A stretch of 13,735 nucleotides of DNA from Candidatus Saccharimonadota bacterium (GTDB lineage: Bacteria > Patescibacteriota > Saccharimonadia > Saccharimonadales > Saccharimonadaceae): assembly GCA_016199685.1 (NCBI GenBank), contig JACQGD010000063.1:1-13735 (forward strand), given 5' to 3'. This document shows, one piece after another, positions 5,726 through 12,227 of the stretch (position 1 is the stretch's first letter; each line of letters opens with the position of its first letter). The notes beneath the pieces are model-generated. The model saw only the letters and a list, made by a program, of their open reading frames with translations, was not told the DNA's origin and did not search any database. The translations under genes were made by a program, and so were the position numbers.

Positions 5726-6796
5726 ATGCCAAAAATAAGCCTCAATATTGATGAACTCACTACCGAAAAACAGCAACTCGGCGAGTTTCTTGCTTCGCCC
5801 GGTGCGTTTAACGACCCGAATTTCAGTAGCAAGAACAAGCGATTTACTGAGCTTGAGGGAATCATTGCAAAGGCACAGCTACGCCTCACACTTGAAGGCC
5901 AGTTAGCTGAGGCGAAGAATCTTATGGGTGGTGGCGACGAGCTGGCTGAACTGGCAAAAATGGAAGTGAGTTCGACAACTGAACAGCTGGAGCAGCTCGA
6001 GGAAGAGCTTTTCATCATGCTTGCACCAAAAGATCCAAACGATGAAAAGAACGTTATCATCGAAATTCGTGCTGGCGCTGGCGGCGACGAAGCGAGCCTC
6101 TTTGCAGCGGAACTTTACCGTATGTATCTGCGTTACTGCGAAGCAAATAGTCTCCGTACTGAACTAATGAGCGAGAGCGCTAACGATACCGGTGGGTACA
6201 AGGAAGTCGTCTTCAAAGTTAGCGGCGATGCACCGTATGCACGGCTCAAGTTTGAATCTGGCGTTCATCGCGTACAGCGTGTCCCCGCCACTGAATCACA
6301 GGGACGAATTCACACAAGTACCGTTACCGTCGCCGTCCTCCCCGAAGCCGAGGAAACTGATATCGAAATCAATGCGGGCGACCTGAAAGTCGATGTCTAC
6401 CGAGCTGGCGGTCATGGCGGCCAGAGCGTCAATACAACTGACAGTGCCGTACGTATCACTCACTTACCTACTGGGCTTGTCGTGACGAACCAAGACGAGA
6501 AATCTCAGATCAAGAACAAAGAAAAAGCCATGAGCGTGCTTCGCTCTCGCTTGCTTCAACAAAAAATCGATGCCGAGCAGTCAAAACTTGCCGCTGAACG
6601 ACGAAGTCTGATTGGAAGTGGTGACCGTAGCGAAAAAATTCGTACGTACAACTTCCCACAAGACCGAATCACCGATCATCGAATTGGATATAGTCGTAGT
6701 GCGATTCCGGCTGCCATGAACGGCTCAATCGATGATTTAATCGAAAATCTTCAGTCGTACGAACGCGAACTTGCGGCTGCAAACGCTTCTCAATAG
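5726..6796 (+). CDS. prfA: Peptide chain release factor 1 (RF1)
   Basis: RF1 recognises UAA and UAG stop codons in the ribosomal A site and triggers hydrolysis of peptidyl-tRNA. The 356-aa length is normal for the family. Residues 1-100 form the helical domain 1, and IEIRAGAGGDEASLF at about 112-126 marks the core. The codon-recognition tripeptide PAT is at 187-189 within HRVQRVPATESQGRIHTS, which identifies RF1 rather than RF2. The catalytic GGQ is at 231-233 in AGGHGGQSVNTTDSAVR. The C-terminal YNFPQDRITDHRIG is also typical. The GGQ glutamine is the substrate of PrmC, encoded next. Start: the ATG lies 9 nt after an extended -10 box and gives the expected N-terminus. An intact RF1 implies that UAG is a stop codon in this organism. 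Confidence 0.97.
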   Translation: MPKISLNIDELTTEKQQLGEFLASPGAFNDPNFSSKNKRFTELEGIIAKAQLRLTLEGQLAEAKNLMGGGDELAELAKMEVSSTTEQLEQLEEELFIMLAPKDPNDEKNVIIEIRAGAGGDEASLFAAELYRMYLRYCEANSLRTELMSESANDTGGYKEVVFKVSGDAPYARLKFESGVHRVQRVPATESQGRIHTSTVTVAVLPEAEETDIEINAGDLKVDVYRAGGHGGQSVNTTDSAVRITHLPTGLVVTNQDEKSQIKNKEKAMSVLRSRLLQQKIDAEQSKLAAERRSLIGSGDRSEKIRTYNFPQDRITDHRIGYSRSAIPAAMNGSIDDLIENLQSYERELAAANASQ

Positions 6797-6799
6797 TAG

Positions 6800-6847
6800 C
6801 TTCATTCAGGAAACCTTCCTTAATGAAGAATAGTATCGTATTCTTCA
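6800..6847 (+). promoter_or_regulatory. Two overlapping, mutually exclusive hairpins between prfA and prmC
   Basis: Hairpin 1 pairs CTTCATT (6800-6806) with AATGAAG (6822-6828) and AGGAA (6808-6812) with TTCCT (6816-6820): 12 pairs with one mismatch and a 3-nt loop. Hairpin 2 pairs TGAAGAATA (6824-6832) with TATTCTTCA (6839-6847): 9 pairs with a 6-nt loop. They share 6824-6828, so only one can form at a time. A further possible pairing joins GTATTCT (6838-6844) to AGAATAC (6866-6872) next to the prmC start. No U-run follows hairpin 1 or 2, so a classic terminator is not evident. The arrangement could be an attenuator or RNA-stability element; the function is inferred. Confidence 0.45.
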
Positions 6848-6853
6848 AAAATA

Positions 6854-6862
6854 TGATATATT
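6854..6862 (+). promoter_or_regulatory. Candidate extended -10 of prmC
   Basis: TGATATATT: TG at 6854-6855 and TATATT at 6857-6862, 11 nt before the prmC ATG, in a very AT-rich stretch. No convincing -35 is seen and AT-richness makes chance matches likely. prmC may instead be read from the prfA transcript. Confidence 0.35.
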
Positions 6863-6873
6863 TATAGAATACT

Positions 6874-7722
6874 ATGGATAAAAAGTCAATGATTCCTGAA
6901 GTAACAATAGCAGACTGGCTACGTGACAGCACTGCTCTTTTAAAGGGCGTTGGCCTTGAGTCTGCGCGACTCGATGCAGAGATTATCCTCGCGCACACCA
7001 TCAAGAAACCCCGTACCTATGTTCATGCACATACAGATGAGATTCTTGACCTTCGCACTCGAGAAATTGCAAATGCTCGACTCGACTTGCGACTCGATTT
7101 TACACCAGTTGCCTACATTATCGGACACAAGGAATTTTACGGTCGTAGGTTCAAGGTGTCGACCGCGACTCTTATACCTCGACCAGAGACAGAGACGATG
7201 ATAGACATGGTGAAAGAATCGATCAATCAAACATCATTATTGCCACGCAAGCGAGACCTTGTAGATGTCGGTACTGGTAGTGGCTGTGTCGGCATCACGC
7301 TCAAATTAGAGCTTCCCGAACTTACTGTAACACTTACCGATATAAGTAAACACGCACTCAATGTTGCTGAGCAGAATGCGCGAGCCGTCAACACAGATAT
7401 CAGACTACATCAGGGAGATTTACTCCGTCAATACGGATTTCCAGTAGATATCATATGCGCGAATCTTCCCTACGTAGCTCGCGACTGGGAAGTCTCACGA
7501 GATACCTATTCCGAACCGGATATTGCACTCTATGCAAATGACGACGGGCTTGCGCTTATAAAACTACTCATCATACAGTCAGCACAATTGCTCACCCAAG
7601 GTGGCACACTCTATCTCGAGGCTGATCCTCGCCAGCATGACGCAATCGTATCGTATGCTAAACAATACAGCCTAGCACATAACGAGACGCGTGGATTCAT
7701 CGTCTCGTTATGTAAGCGCTAA
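6874..7722 (+). CDS. prmC: Release factor glutamine methyltransferase PrmC
   Basis: PrmC transfers a methyl group from S-adenosylmethionine to the glutamine of the GGQ motif in RF1 and RF2, raising termination efficiency. The 282-aa product has the usual order: a helical substrate-binding domain (about 1-85), the YIIGHKEFYGRRF segment at 81-93, IPRPETE at 101-107, the SAM-binding loop DVGTGSGCVG at 131-140, and the active-site motif at 197-200. That motif reads NLPY rather than the usual NPPY, a Pro-to-Leu change. The asparagine and tyrosine that contact the target glutamine are kept, so activity is expected. The gene lies 77 nt behind prfA, whose product is its substrate. No Shine-Dalgarno site precedes the ATG; a second ATG (residue 6) is possible. 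The 3' end contains a perfect 13-bp inverted repeat and meets htrA tail to tail with only 7 nt between stops. Confidence 0.95.
   Translation: MDKKSMIPEVTIADWLRDSTALLKGVGLESARLDAEIILAHTIKKPRTYVHAHTDEILDLRTREIANARLDLRLDFTPVAYIIGHKEFYGRRFKVSTATLIPRPETETMIDMVKESINQTSLLPRKRDLVDVGTGSGCVGITLKLELPELTVTLTDISKHALNVAEQNARAVNTDIRLHQGDLLRQYGFPVDIICANLPYVARDWEVSRDTYSEPDIALYANDDGLALIKLLIIQSAQLLTQGGTLYLEADPRQHDAIVSYAKQYSLAHNETRGFIVSLCKR
7677..7713. terminator. Perfect 13-bp inverted repeat at the prmC/htrA convergent junction
   Basis: ACATAACGAGACG (7677-7689) and CGTCTCGTTATGT (7701-7713) are exact complements around an 11-nt loop. The repeat lies inside the last codons of prmC, just before its TAA, and beyond the htrA stop for the opposite transcript. 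It would form a stable hairpin in either mRNA. Neither strand has a U-run after the stem, so it is not a textbook intrinsic terminator. It may act as a bidirectional transcription block or 3'-end stabiliser. A 10-bp palindrome GCTAATTAGC (7718-7727) follows. Confidence 0.5.
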
Positions 7723-7729
7723 TTAGCTA

Positions 7730-8947
7730 CTATTGTGTATACGCTGCGAGCGTGATATCAAGTGTTTCCGTTTTACCGTCACGAAGGACAGTAAGCTTCA
7801 CTGTATCGTTTGGTGCATACTCTGCTATAAGACTTGCAACACTCCCTTTATCACCCACTTCGATATCATTGACCTTAGTGATAATATCACCGTCTTTAAT
7901 GCCTGCTTTGTCGGCAGGACTTCCGCTGACGACAGGGCTCCCATTGCCACTTGAGTGGACGTACGCACCTTTTTTGACTGACAGCTTAAACTCTTGGGCG
8001 ACATCAGGAGTAATCGTTATGTAATTGACGCCAACATAAGCGCGAGTTACCTTTCCGTTCGCAAGCACACCCTTGAGGAGTCCCTTCACAGCGTTAATCG
8101 GGATACTAAAACCAACACCATTTGCTTCAGATGCAATTGCCGTATTAATACCAATCACCTGACCGGCAAGATTTACGAGAGGACCGCCCGAGTTACCTGG
8201 ATTAATTGCAGCATCTGTCTGCACAAGATCCGTAAGCGTTTCTGATCTATTGTCACTTTCACTCGTACTCGCTGTTACGGAGCGACCAGTACCTGATACG
8301 ATACCACTTGTGACTGTATTTTGATACTGTCCAAGCGCGTTACCGATAGCAACGACACTTTGTCCAATCCGTAGAGAACTTGAATCACCTAGATCCGCAA
8401 CTTTGAGATTAGTCGCGCCGTTAATCTTTAGGAATGCGACGTCATTCAGAGGATCGGTACCGACGACACGGACATTCTCATACGGCGTTCCGTCTGATGT
8501 GACAATTGAAACCGTGTCACTTCCATCAACGACATGCTTATTCGTAAGAACGTACCCATCAGCGCTAACAATGATGCCTGGTCCGGCACCTTGCTGTGTC
8601 TGCGAACTACCGTAATATGACTGACGCTCGCTTTGGGTAACGATAGAAACAACGCTTGGCGAAACCTTACTTGCGACACCCGCTATCCCTTGTTCTTCAG
8701 CGGTAACGATTGCATTTCCATCCGCGCCACTTCTGACTACCCCTGTGGGTTGAGACGACGTCTGGTTTATCACCCATGCACCTGTAATTCCTGCCCCAAA
8801 AGACAAAAATACGATAAGTAATGTTGCAACGATATATTTTCCTCGCCTACGACCTCGATTATATGGAGGGGTAAGCCTCGCTTCATTTAGAGGTTTACTC
8901 TTTATAATCTCTGCCTGTTCTGTCTTTTTCGTCGCTTCTTCTTTCAT
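7730..8947 (-). CDS. htrA: HtrA/DegP-type trypsin-like serine protease with one PDZ domain
   Basis: HtrA proteases degrade misfolded or damaged proteins outside the cytoplasmic membrane. The 405-aa product has a cytoplasmic basic N-terminus (RGRRRGK at 31-37), one membrane anchor at about 38-60, a trypsin-like domain and one PDZ domain at about 305-400. The triad is complete: His138 in TNKHVVDG, Asp169 in DPLNDVAFLKI and Ser253 in NPGNSGGPLVN. The oxyanion-loop segment and IGINTAIAS after the serine are also typical. The PDZ part shows GSPADKAGIKDGDIITKVND. The ATG is supported by GGGAG at 8953-8957, 5 nt upstream. It follows the unknown membrane protein by 48 nt and the LCP gene further upstream, so the three probably form one envelope operon. 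I use htrA as a family symbol; degP or degQ subtype cannot be decided. Confidence 0.95.
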   Translation of the reverse strand: MKEEATKKTEQAEIIKSKPLNEARLTPPYNRGRRRGKYIVATLLIVFLSFGAGITGAWVINQTSSQPTGVVRSGADGNAIVTAEEQGIAGVASKVSPSVVSIVTQSERQSYYGSSQTQQGAGPGIIVSADGYVLTNKHVVDGSDTVSIVTSDGTPYENVRVVGTDPLNDVAFLKINGATNLKVADLGDSSSLRIGQSVVAIGNALGQYQNTVTSGIVSGTGRSVTASTSESDNRSETLTDLVQTDAAINPGNSGGPLVNLAGQVIGINTAIASEANGVGFSIPINAVKGLLKGVLANGKVTRAYVGVNYITITPDVAQEFKLSVKKGAYVHSSGNGSPVVSGSPADKAGIKDGDIITKVNDIEVGDKGSVASLIAEYAPNDTVKLTVLRDGKTETLDITLAAYTQ

Positions 8948-8995
8948 ACCGTCTCCCTTTCCTATTTATTTTACGTCAAAATTCTTTATAAATGC

Positions 8996-9790
8996 TTAAA
9001 TTGAGCCAGTACGAACACCGTTGAACAGCGCGAGTATAACAATAACAACTCCAAGAGAAAGCAGTGCAGGAAGTGTGATATCCCCACTTCGTACAGCGCC
9101 GTGCTTTGCATATGAGCTATAGATACGCTCAGCAAGAAAACTCAATGCAACAACCACAATTGTCACTTGAGGCAGTTTGATCGTGTCAACCAAAGGAATG
9201 TCGTAGGCGATTAACCAGTGGAAAGAGAGCCACCCTATCTGCGCAACTACAAATCCCCATATGAGACTCATCATCATAAGGTTACTGTCCGAATAGGCGC
9301 TCAGTACATGACGTGCCGTTGCGTAACCCAAGATAAACATAGCAAGTACAACGAGCGATGATGGCCATCCGTACGCAAGGCTAAACAGCGCGACCGTTCC
9401 AATGACGAGCGCTACGGCAGCCTGGGCAACAACATATGTCCGTTTCGTGCGAGGCTTCAAGACAAGTAGCCACACGATGTAGAGGAGTGTAAGGATAATT
9501 TGAATCACAATGCCATCACCAACACCGCCGTGCCCTGCCGTATAAAGCAGCACAACGAGTCCAAGGCTCACAATGATATCAACGAGGTTTGCTTGAACAT
9601 GAGCAAGCCAATACCGTGGACGGACAGCGAGCACTCGCCATTTACTGAGAAGCACAAGTGCAAATGCAGGCACTGGCGACTCAACAACCCACACAACGAC
9701 AAGCAGCGCGGCAGCAAGACCAATATTGAGCAGTACGTAGACAAGTTCACTAACCAGTGAACGGCGTTTTGCTAAGCGTAAAAATTCCAT
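8996..9790 (-). CDS. Polytopic membrane protein of unknown function, 264 aa
   Basis: I cannot name the family. The product is highly hydrophobic with about eight or nine membrane segments (roughly 17-36, 39-50, 68-85, 94-111, 119-140, 143-158, 171-195, 207-222 and 239-258). Short basic loops, such as KWRVLAVRPRYW at 50-61 and LKPRTKR at 111-117, are likely cytoplasmic. No transporter or enzyme motif is evident; conserved-looking features are the RPRYW loop and the WGFVVAQIGWLSFHW helix near 178-192. The ATG is preceded by GAGGGAAG at 9794-9801, a good ribosome binding site. It lies 24 nt after the LCP gene stop and 48 nt before htrA, so co-transcription is likely. Its position suggests a role in envelope assembly or maintenance, an inference from context only. 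Confidence 0.85.
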   Translation of the reverse strand: MEFLRLAKRRSLVSELVYVLLNIGLAAALLVVVWVVESPVPAFALVLLSKWRVLAVRPRYWLAHVQANLVDIIVSLGLVVLLYTAGHGGVGDGIVIQIILTLLYIVWLLVLKPRTKRTYVVAQAAVALVIGTVALFSLAYGWPSSLVVLAMFILGYATARHVLSAYSDSNLMMMSLIWGFVVAQIGWLSFHWLIAYDIPLVDTIKLPQVTIVVVALSFLAERIYSSYAKHGAVRSGDITLPALLSLGVVIVILALFNGVRTGSI

Positions 9791-9801
9791 AAACTTCCCT
9801 C

Positions 9802-9810
9802 AGTATAGCA
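9802..9810 (-). promoter_or_regulatory. Possible extended -10 before the 264-aa membrane protein
   Basis: Minus strand TGCTATACT, with TATACT at 9802-9807. No -35 is recognisable. A transcript starting about 7 nt downstream would lose most of the Shine-Dalgarno sequence at 9794-9801, so this promoter and that ribosome binding site are unlikely to work together. The gene is more probably read from the LCP transcript. Confidence 0.25.
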
Positions 9811-9814
9811 CAAT

Positions 9815-11485
9815 TTAGTTTGCGCTACTGGTTCCAGACGGCTGCGAACCAACGACGACGACAAACTTTGTACCCTCTGCAACTGCCACTGGCGGTGCGG
9901 TTTTTTGTATCGTCACGTTATATAACTTCTTTAGTTTTGCTGCAGTTCCCGTATTACCACTTCCGATTTGGTATACCGTATACGGTCCATACTCACCTGC
10001 CGGTGCATTGGCGATCGTTCCAATAGTATAGCCTTGTTCTTTTAGCTTATCTGCCTCGGTCTGCGCGACTCCTGGAATTCCTGATCCATTAAGCACCACG
10101 ACGCTCGCACCTTCACGAAGGACTGGGTCACTTGAAAGATCCTTCTTTATGAGCGCCTGCAATTCACTGTACTCATAGGTACCTGCGGCGGGTCGTACAA
10201 CACTCATACCATTCACCATACCGGTACCCATGACTGGAGTATCGCCATCGATAAGACTGATTGACTTGATGTCTTCGCTCTTTGTATCCTTTGCAAGATC
10301 GACAAGCGTCCTAAACTCTTTTGTCTCAAACGTTGTTCGTAAGTTATTTCCAAGTGCATCAATAAGCGCAGTCACCTTGCCGAAATCGGTAAGTACACCG
10401 GCGCTCACCGCCTTTTCGCGGATTGCCTTGATAATTTTTTGCTGATTCTTTTCACGGTCAAAATTAGACTGCTCAAACCCGTAAGTTGGCGCTTTATCAC
10501 CACGAGCCTGTGCTAAATAGAGTGCATGCTCGGCATCAAGTACCGCTGGGCCATTCGGATAGTCAATAAAGTGACCACTTGGAGGACATCGTCGCAACAC
10601 CTCTGCACGACTTACTTTTCGATCACCGACACCACACTTCCAATCAAAATTACTATCCATTTGACCATTAGGATTGCGACTCTCGATATTGACAGTAATC
10701 GATCCACCGACGGCATTTACCATATCACGCATAACTGTGTAATTGACATTGACCCCGTATTGAATATCAAGTCCAAATATCCCACCGACAAAGCCCGCTT
10801 CTTTTGTCAGCGCTTTTCGATCTTCTTCAACGCCTTCACCTTCATGTGCACAGTTGTAATATTCGTTAATTTTTCCAGCATATCCCGAATTACAGGCTTG
10901 ACCGTACTTTACATAAAGATCACGAGGAATACTGATCATATATACATTCTTTTTGTTCTGATCAACGCTCAAAATCATCATTGAGTCAGTCAAGTTTGCA
11001 CCTTCGTGTCCAGGATCGTCTTCTGAAGTTCCGAGTATAAGGACATTGCTTCGACCATTACTATCCATCTTTAATGGGGTATGTTGGACAAGGTCAAATA
11101 CATTACCCTGAAGAACGTTACTACCTGCAAGAAGCGCTTTCACTCCATAGTACCCGCCACAAGCTAAGATGATGATGATAAAAAGAAGTACAAGTCGCTT
11201 GATTATTTTTTTACGACGAGCACGTTGTTCGGGAGTTTTACGCTTTTTCCCTTTTCCATCTACAGGAGCATCGATACCTTTTAATGAGTCATCGATTTCT
11301 GAACGTCGAAGAGATCGGCCGACAGGCTGAGGTGTTTCCGTAGAGCCAGCTGTATATAGCTCTCGGCGAGTGGGCGGCGTCGGAGCTGATGGGGTGTTAT
11401 GACTACTGTCATGCAGCTCACCTATTTTCCCACCAGCGCGACGAGGAATAAACCCGTCTATCGAATTATTTTGTTTCCGTGTCAT
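9815..11485 (-). CDS. LCP-family (LytR-CpsA-Psr) envelope protein with LytR C-terminal domain
   Basis: LCP enzymes transfer lipid-linked glycopolymers (teichoic acid, capsule or arabinogalactan-type) onto peptidoglycan at the outer face of the membrane. The 556-aa product has a long, basic, proline-rich cytoplasmic N-terminus (about 1-95), one membrane helix at about 96-118, the LCP domain at about 140-365 and a LytR_C domain at about 458-527 (VVVLNGSG at 462-469). LCP landmarks are NVLILGTS at 147-154, LTDSMMILSVD at 165-175, SIPRDLYV at 185-192, ARGD at 327-330 and FDREKNQQKI at 342-351. The arginines and aspartate that bind the polyprenyl pyrophosphate are retained. Four cysteines (198, 212, 284, 300) lie in the extracellular domain and could form two disulfides. 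The gene heads the likely operon with the 264-aa membrane protein and htrA and diverges from lepB. The start has only a weak GAGAAG in front. Confidence 0.93.
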   Translation of the reverse strand: MTRKQNNSIDGFIPRRAGGKIGELHDSSHNTPSAPTPPTRRELYTAGSTETPQPVGRSLRRSEIDDSLKGIDAPVDGKGKKRKTPEQRARRKKIIKRLVLLFIIIILACGGYYGVKALLAGSNVLQGNVFDLVQHTPLKMDSNGRSNVLILGTSEDDPGHEGANLTDSMMILSVDQNKKNVYMISIPRDLYVKYGQACNSGYAGKINEYYNCAHEGEGVEEDRKALTKEAGFVGGIFGLDIQYGVNVNYTVMRDMVNAVGGSITVNIESRNPNGQMDSNFDWKCGVGDRKVSRAEVLRRCPPSGHFIDYPNGPAVLDAEHALYLAQARGDKAPTYGFEQSNFDREKNQQKIIKAIREKAVSAGVLTDFGKVTALIDALGNNLRTTFETKEFRTLVDLAKDTKSEDIKSISLIDGDTPVMGTGMVNGMSVVRPAAGTYEYSELQALIKKDLSSDPVLREGASVVVLNGSGIPGVAQTEADKLKEQGYTIGTIANAPAGEYGPYTVYQIGSGNTGTAAKLKKLYNVTIQKTAPPVAVAEGTKFVVVVGSQPSGTSSAN

Positions 11486-11499
11486 AAATTACTTCTCTT

Positions 11500-11505
11500 A
11501 CTATA
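11500..11505 (-). promoter_or_regulatory. Candidate -10 box of the LCP gene
   Basis: TATAGT on the minus strand, 14 nt before the ATG, with a -35-like TTTCCT (3 of 6) at 11523-11528, 17 bp away. The match is weak. It lies in the 111-nt divergent region shared with lepB. Confidence 0.3.
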
Positions 11506-11582
11506 CATAATTTCTTTGCATAAGGAAATCTCAAATTGCTTTTGTTTTAGCTGAATCACTAGGAGTTTCTTTAAGTGTCATA

Positions 11583-11588
11583 TATAGT
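11583..11588 (+). promoter_or_regulatory. Candidate -10 box of lepB
   Basis: TATAGT, 8 nt before the lepB ATG, with no obvious -35 and no Shine-Dalgarno site. The short gap again predicts a leaderless or nearly leaderless transcript, as for rpmE2 and prfA. Confidence 0.35.
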
Positions 11589-11596
11589 AAGTACGA

Positions 11597-12196
11597 ATGG
11601 ATGCTTCATTTTCTAAGCGACACCCCTTATTAAAAGACATTGTCAGTCTCCTGATTTTTGCTATTTGCGTCTTTATTGGCACTGTGCTTATTAATAATTA
11701 TATATTCCGCAGCTTCAATGTCGAAGGTCCGAGCATGGAAAAGACCCTTTTTACTGGTGATCGATTAATCGTCAATCGTACACCTGTCACTTGGTCACAG
11801 TTGCAAAATAAGCCTTACATACCAAATCGTGGACAAGTTATCGTGTTTAAAAACCCGCAGTATACAGGTAATAATATTGAAGAGTACATCGTAAAACGAG
11901 TCATTGCCTTCCCTGGCGAAAGAGTCCTCTTAGCAGATGGTAAGTACACTGTATTTAATGGAGATCACCCAACAGGGTTCAATCCTGACGATGCAAACCA
12001 TGGCGAGCCTGGAAGTCCAACGAGCGGCAGCGTTGATACTGTTGTTCCCGAAGGCGAACTCTTTGTCAGTGGCGACCACCGACAGGATAACTATTCATAC
12101 GATTCACGAAATGGGCTCGGAACAATTCCTTTTTACGATGTCATCGGGCCAGTGGCAGTACGCGTCTTCCCATTTACACAAATCCGGACTTTTTAA
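11597..12196 (+). CDS. lepB: Signal peptidase I
   Basis: Signal peptidase I removes signal peptides from exported proteins at the outer face of the cytoplasmic membrane. The 199-aa product has one N-terminal membrane helix at about 14-35, the nucleophile Ser46 in EGPSMEKTL, the general base Lys100 in YIVKRVIAFPGE, and a box E-like GDHRQDNYSYDSR at 159-171. The size fits the single-helix, Gram-positive type. Two departures are visible: His replaces Asn in the usual GDNR, and the box is about two residues longer than the common GDNRxxSxDSR. The catalytic pair is intact, so activity is expected. No Shine-Dalgarno site precedes the ATG; a TATAGT box lies 8 nt upstream. It diverges from the LCP gene and converges with parB. 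Confidence 0.94.
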   Translation: MDASFSKRHPLLKDIVSLLIFAICVFIGTVLINNYIFRSFNVEGPSMEKTLFTGDRLIVNRTPVTWSQLQNKPYIPNRGQVIVFKNPQYTGNNIEEYIVKRVIAFPGERVLLADGKYTVFNGDHPTGFNPDDANHGEPGSPTSGSVDTVVPEGELFVSGDHRQDNYSYDSRNGLGTIPFYDVIGPVAVRVFPFTQIRTF

Positions 12197-12207
12197 CGAT
12201 CCGGATT
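12181..12207. terminator. Inverted repeat at the lepB/parB convergent junction
   Basis: AATCCGGA (12181-12188) and TCCGGATT (12200-12207), a perfect 8-bp stem with an 11-nt loop that contains the lepB stop codon. The plus-strand flank ATTTGATT is mildly U-rich; the minus strand has no U-run. It is a candidate terminator for lepB and possibly for parB transcripts from the other side. Confidence 0.45.
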
Positions 12208-12227
12208 ATTTGATTAGCATGTAATTA

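Noticed and set aside
6824..6847. Intrinsic terminator after prfA
   Set aside because: The stem is AT-rich and is followed by an A-run rather than a T-run on the plus strand, so it does not fit a rho-independent terminator.
10526..10984. 152-aa open frame on the plus strand
   Set aside because: It is antisense to the LCP domain, whose motifs are clear on the minus strand; the plus-strand translation shows no recognisable domain.
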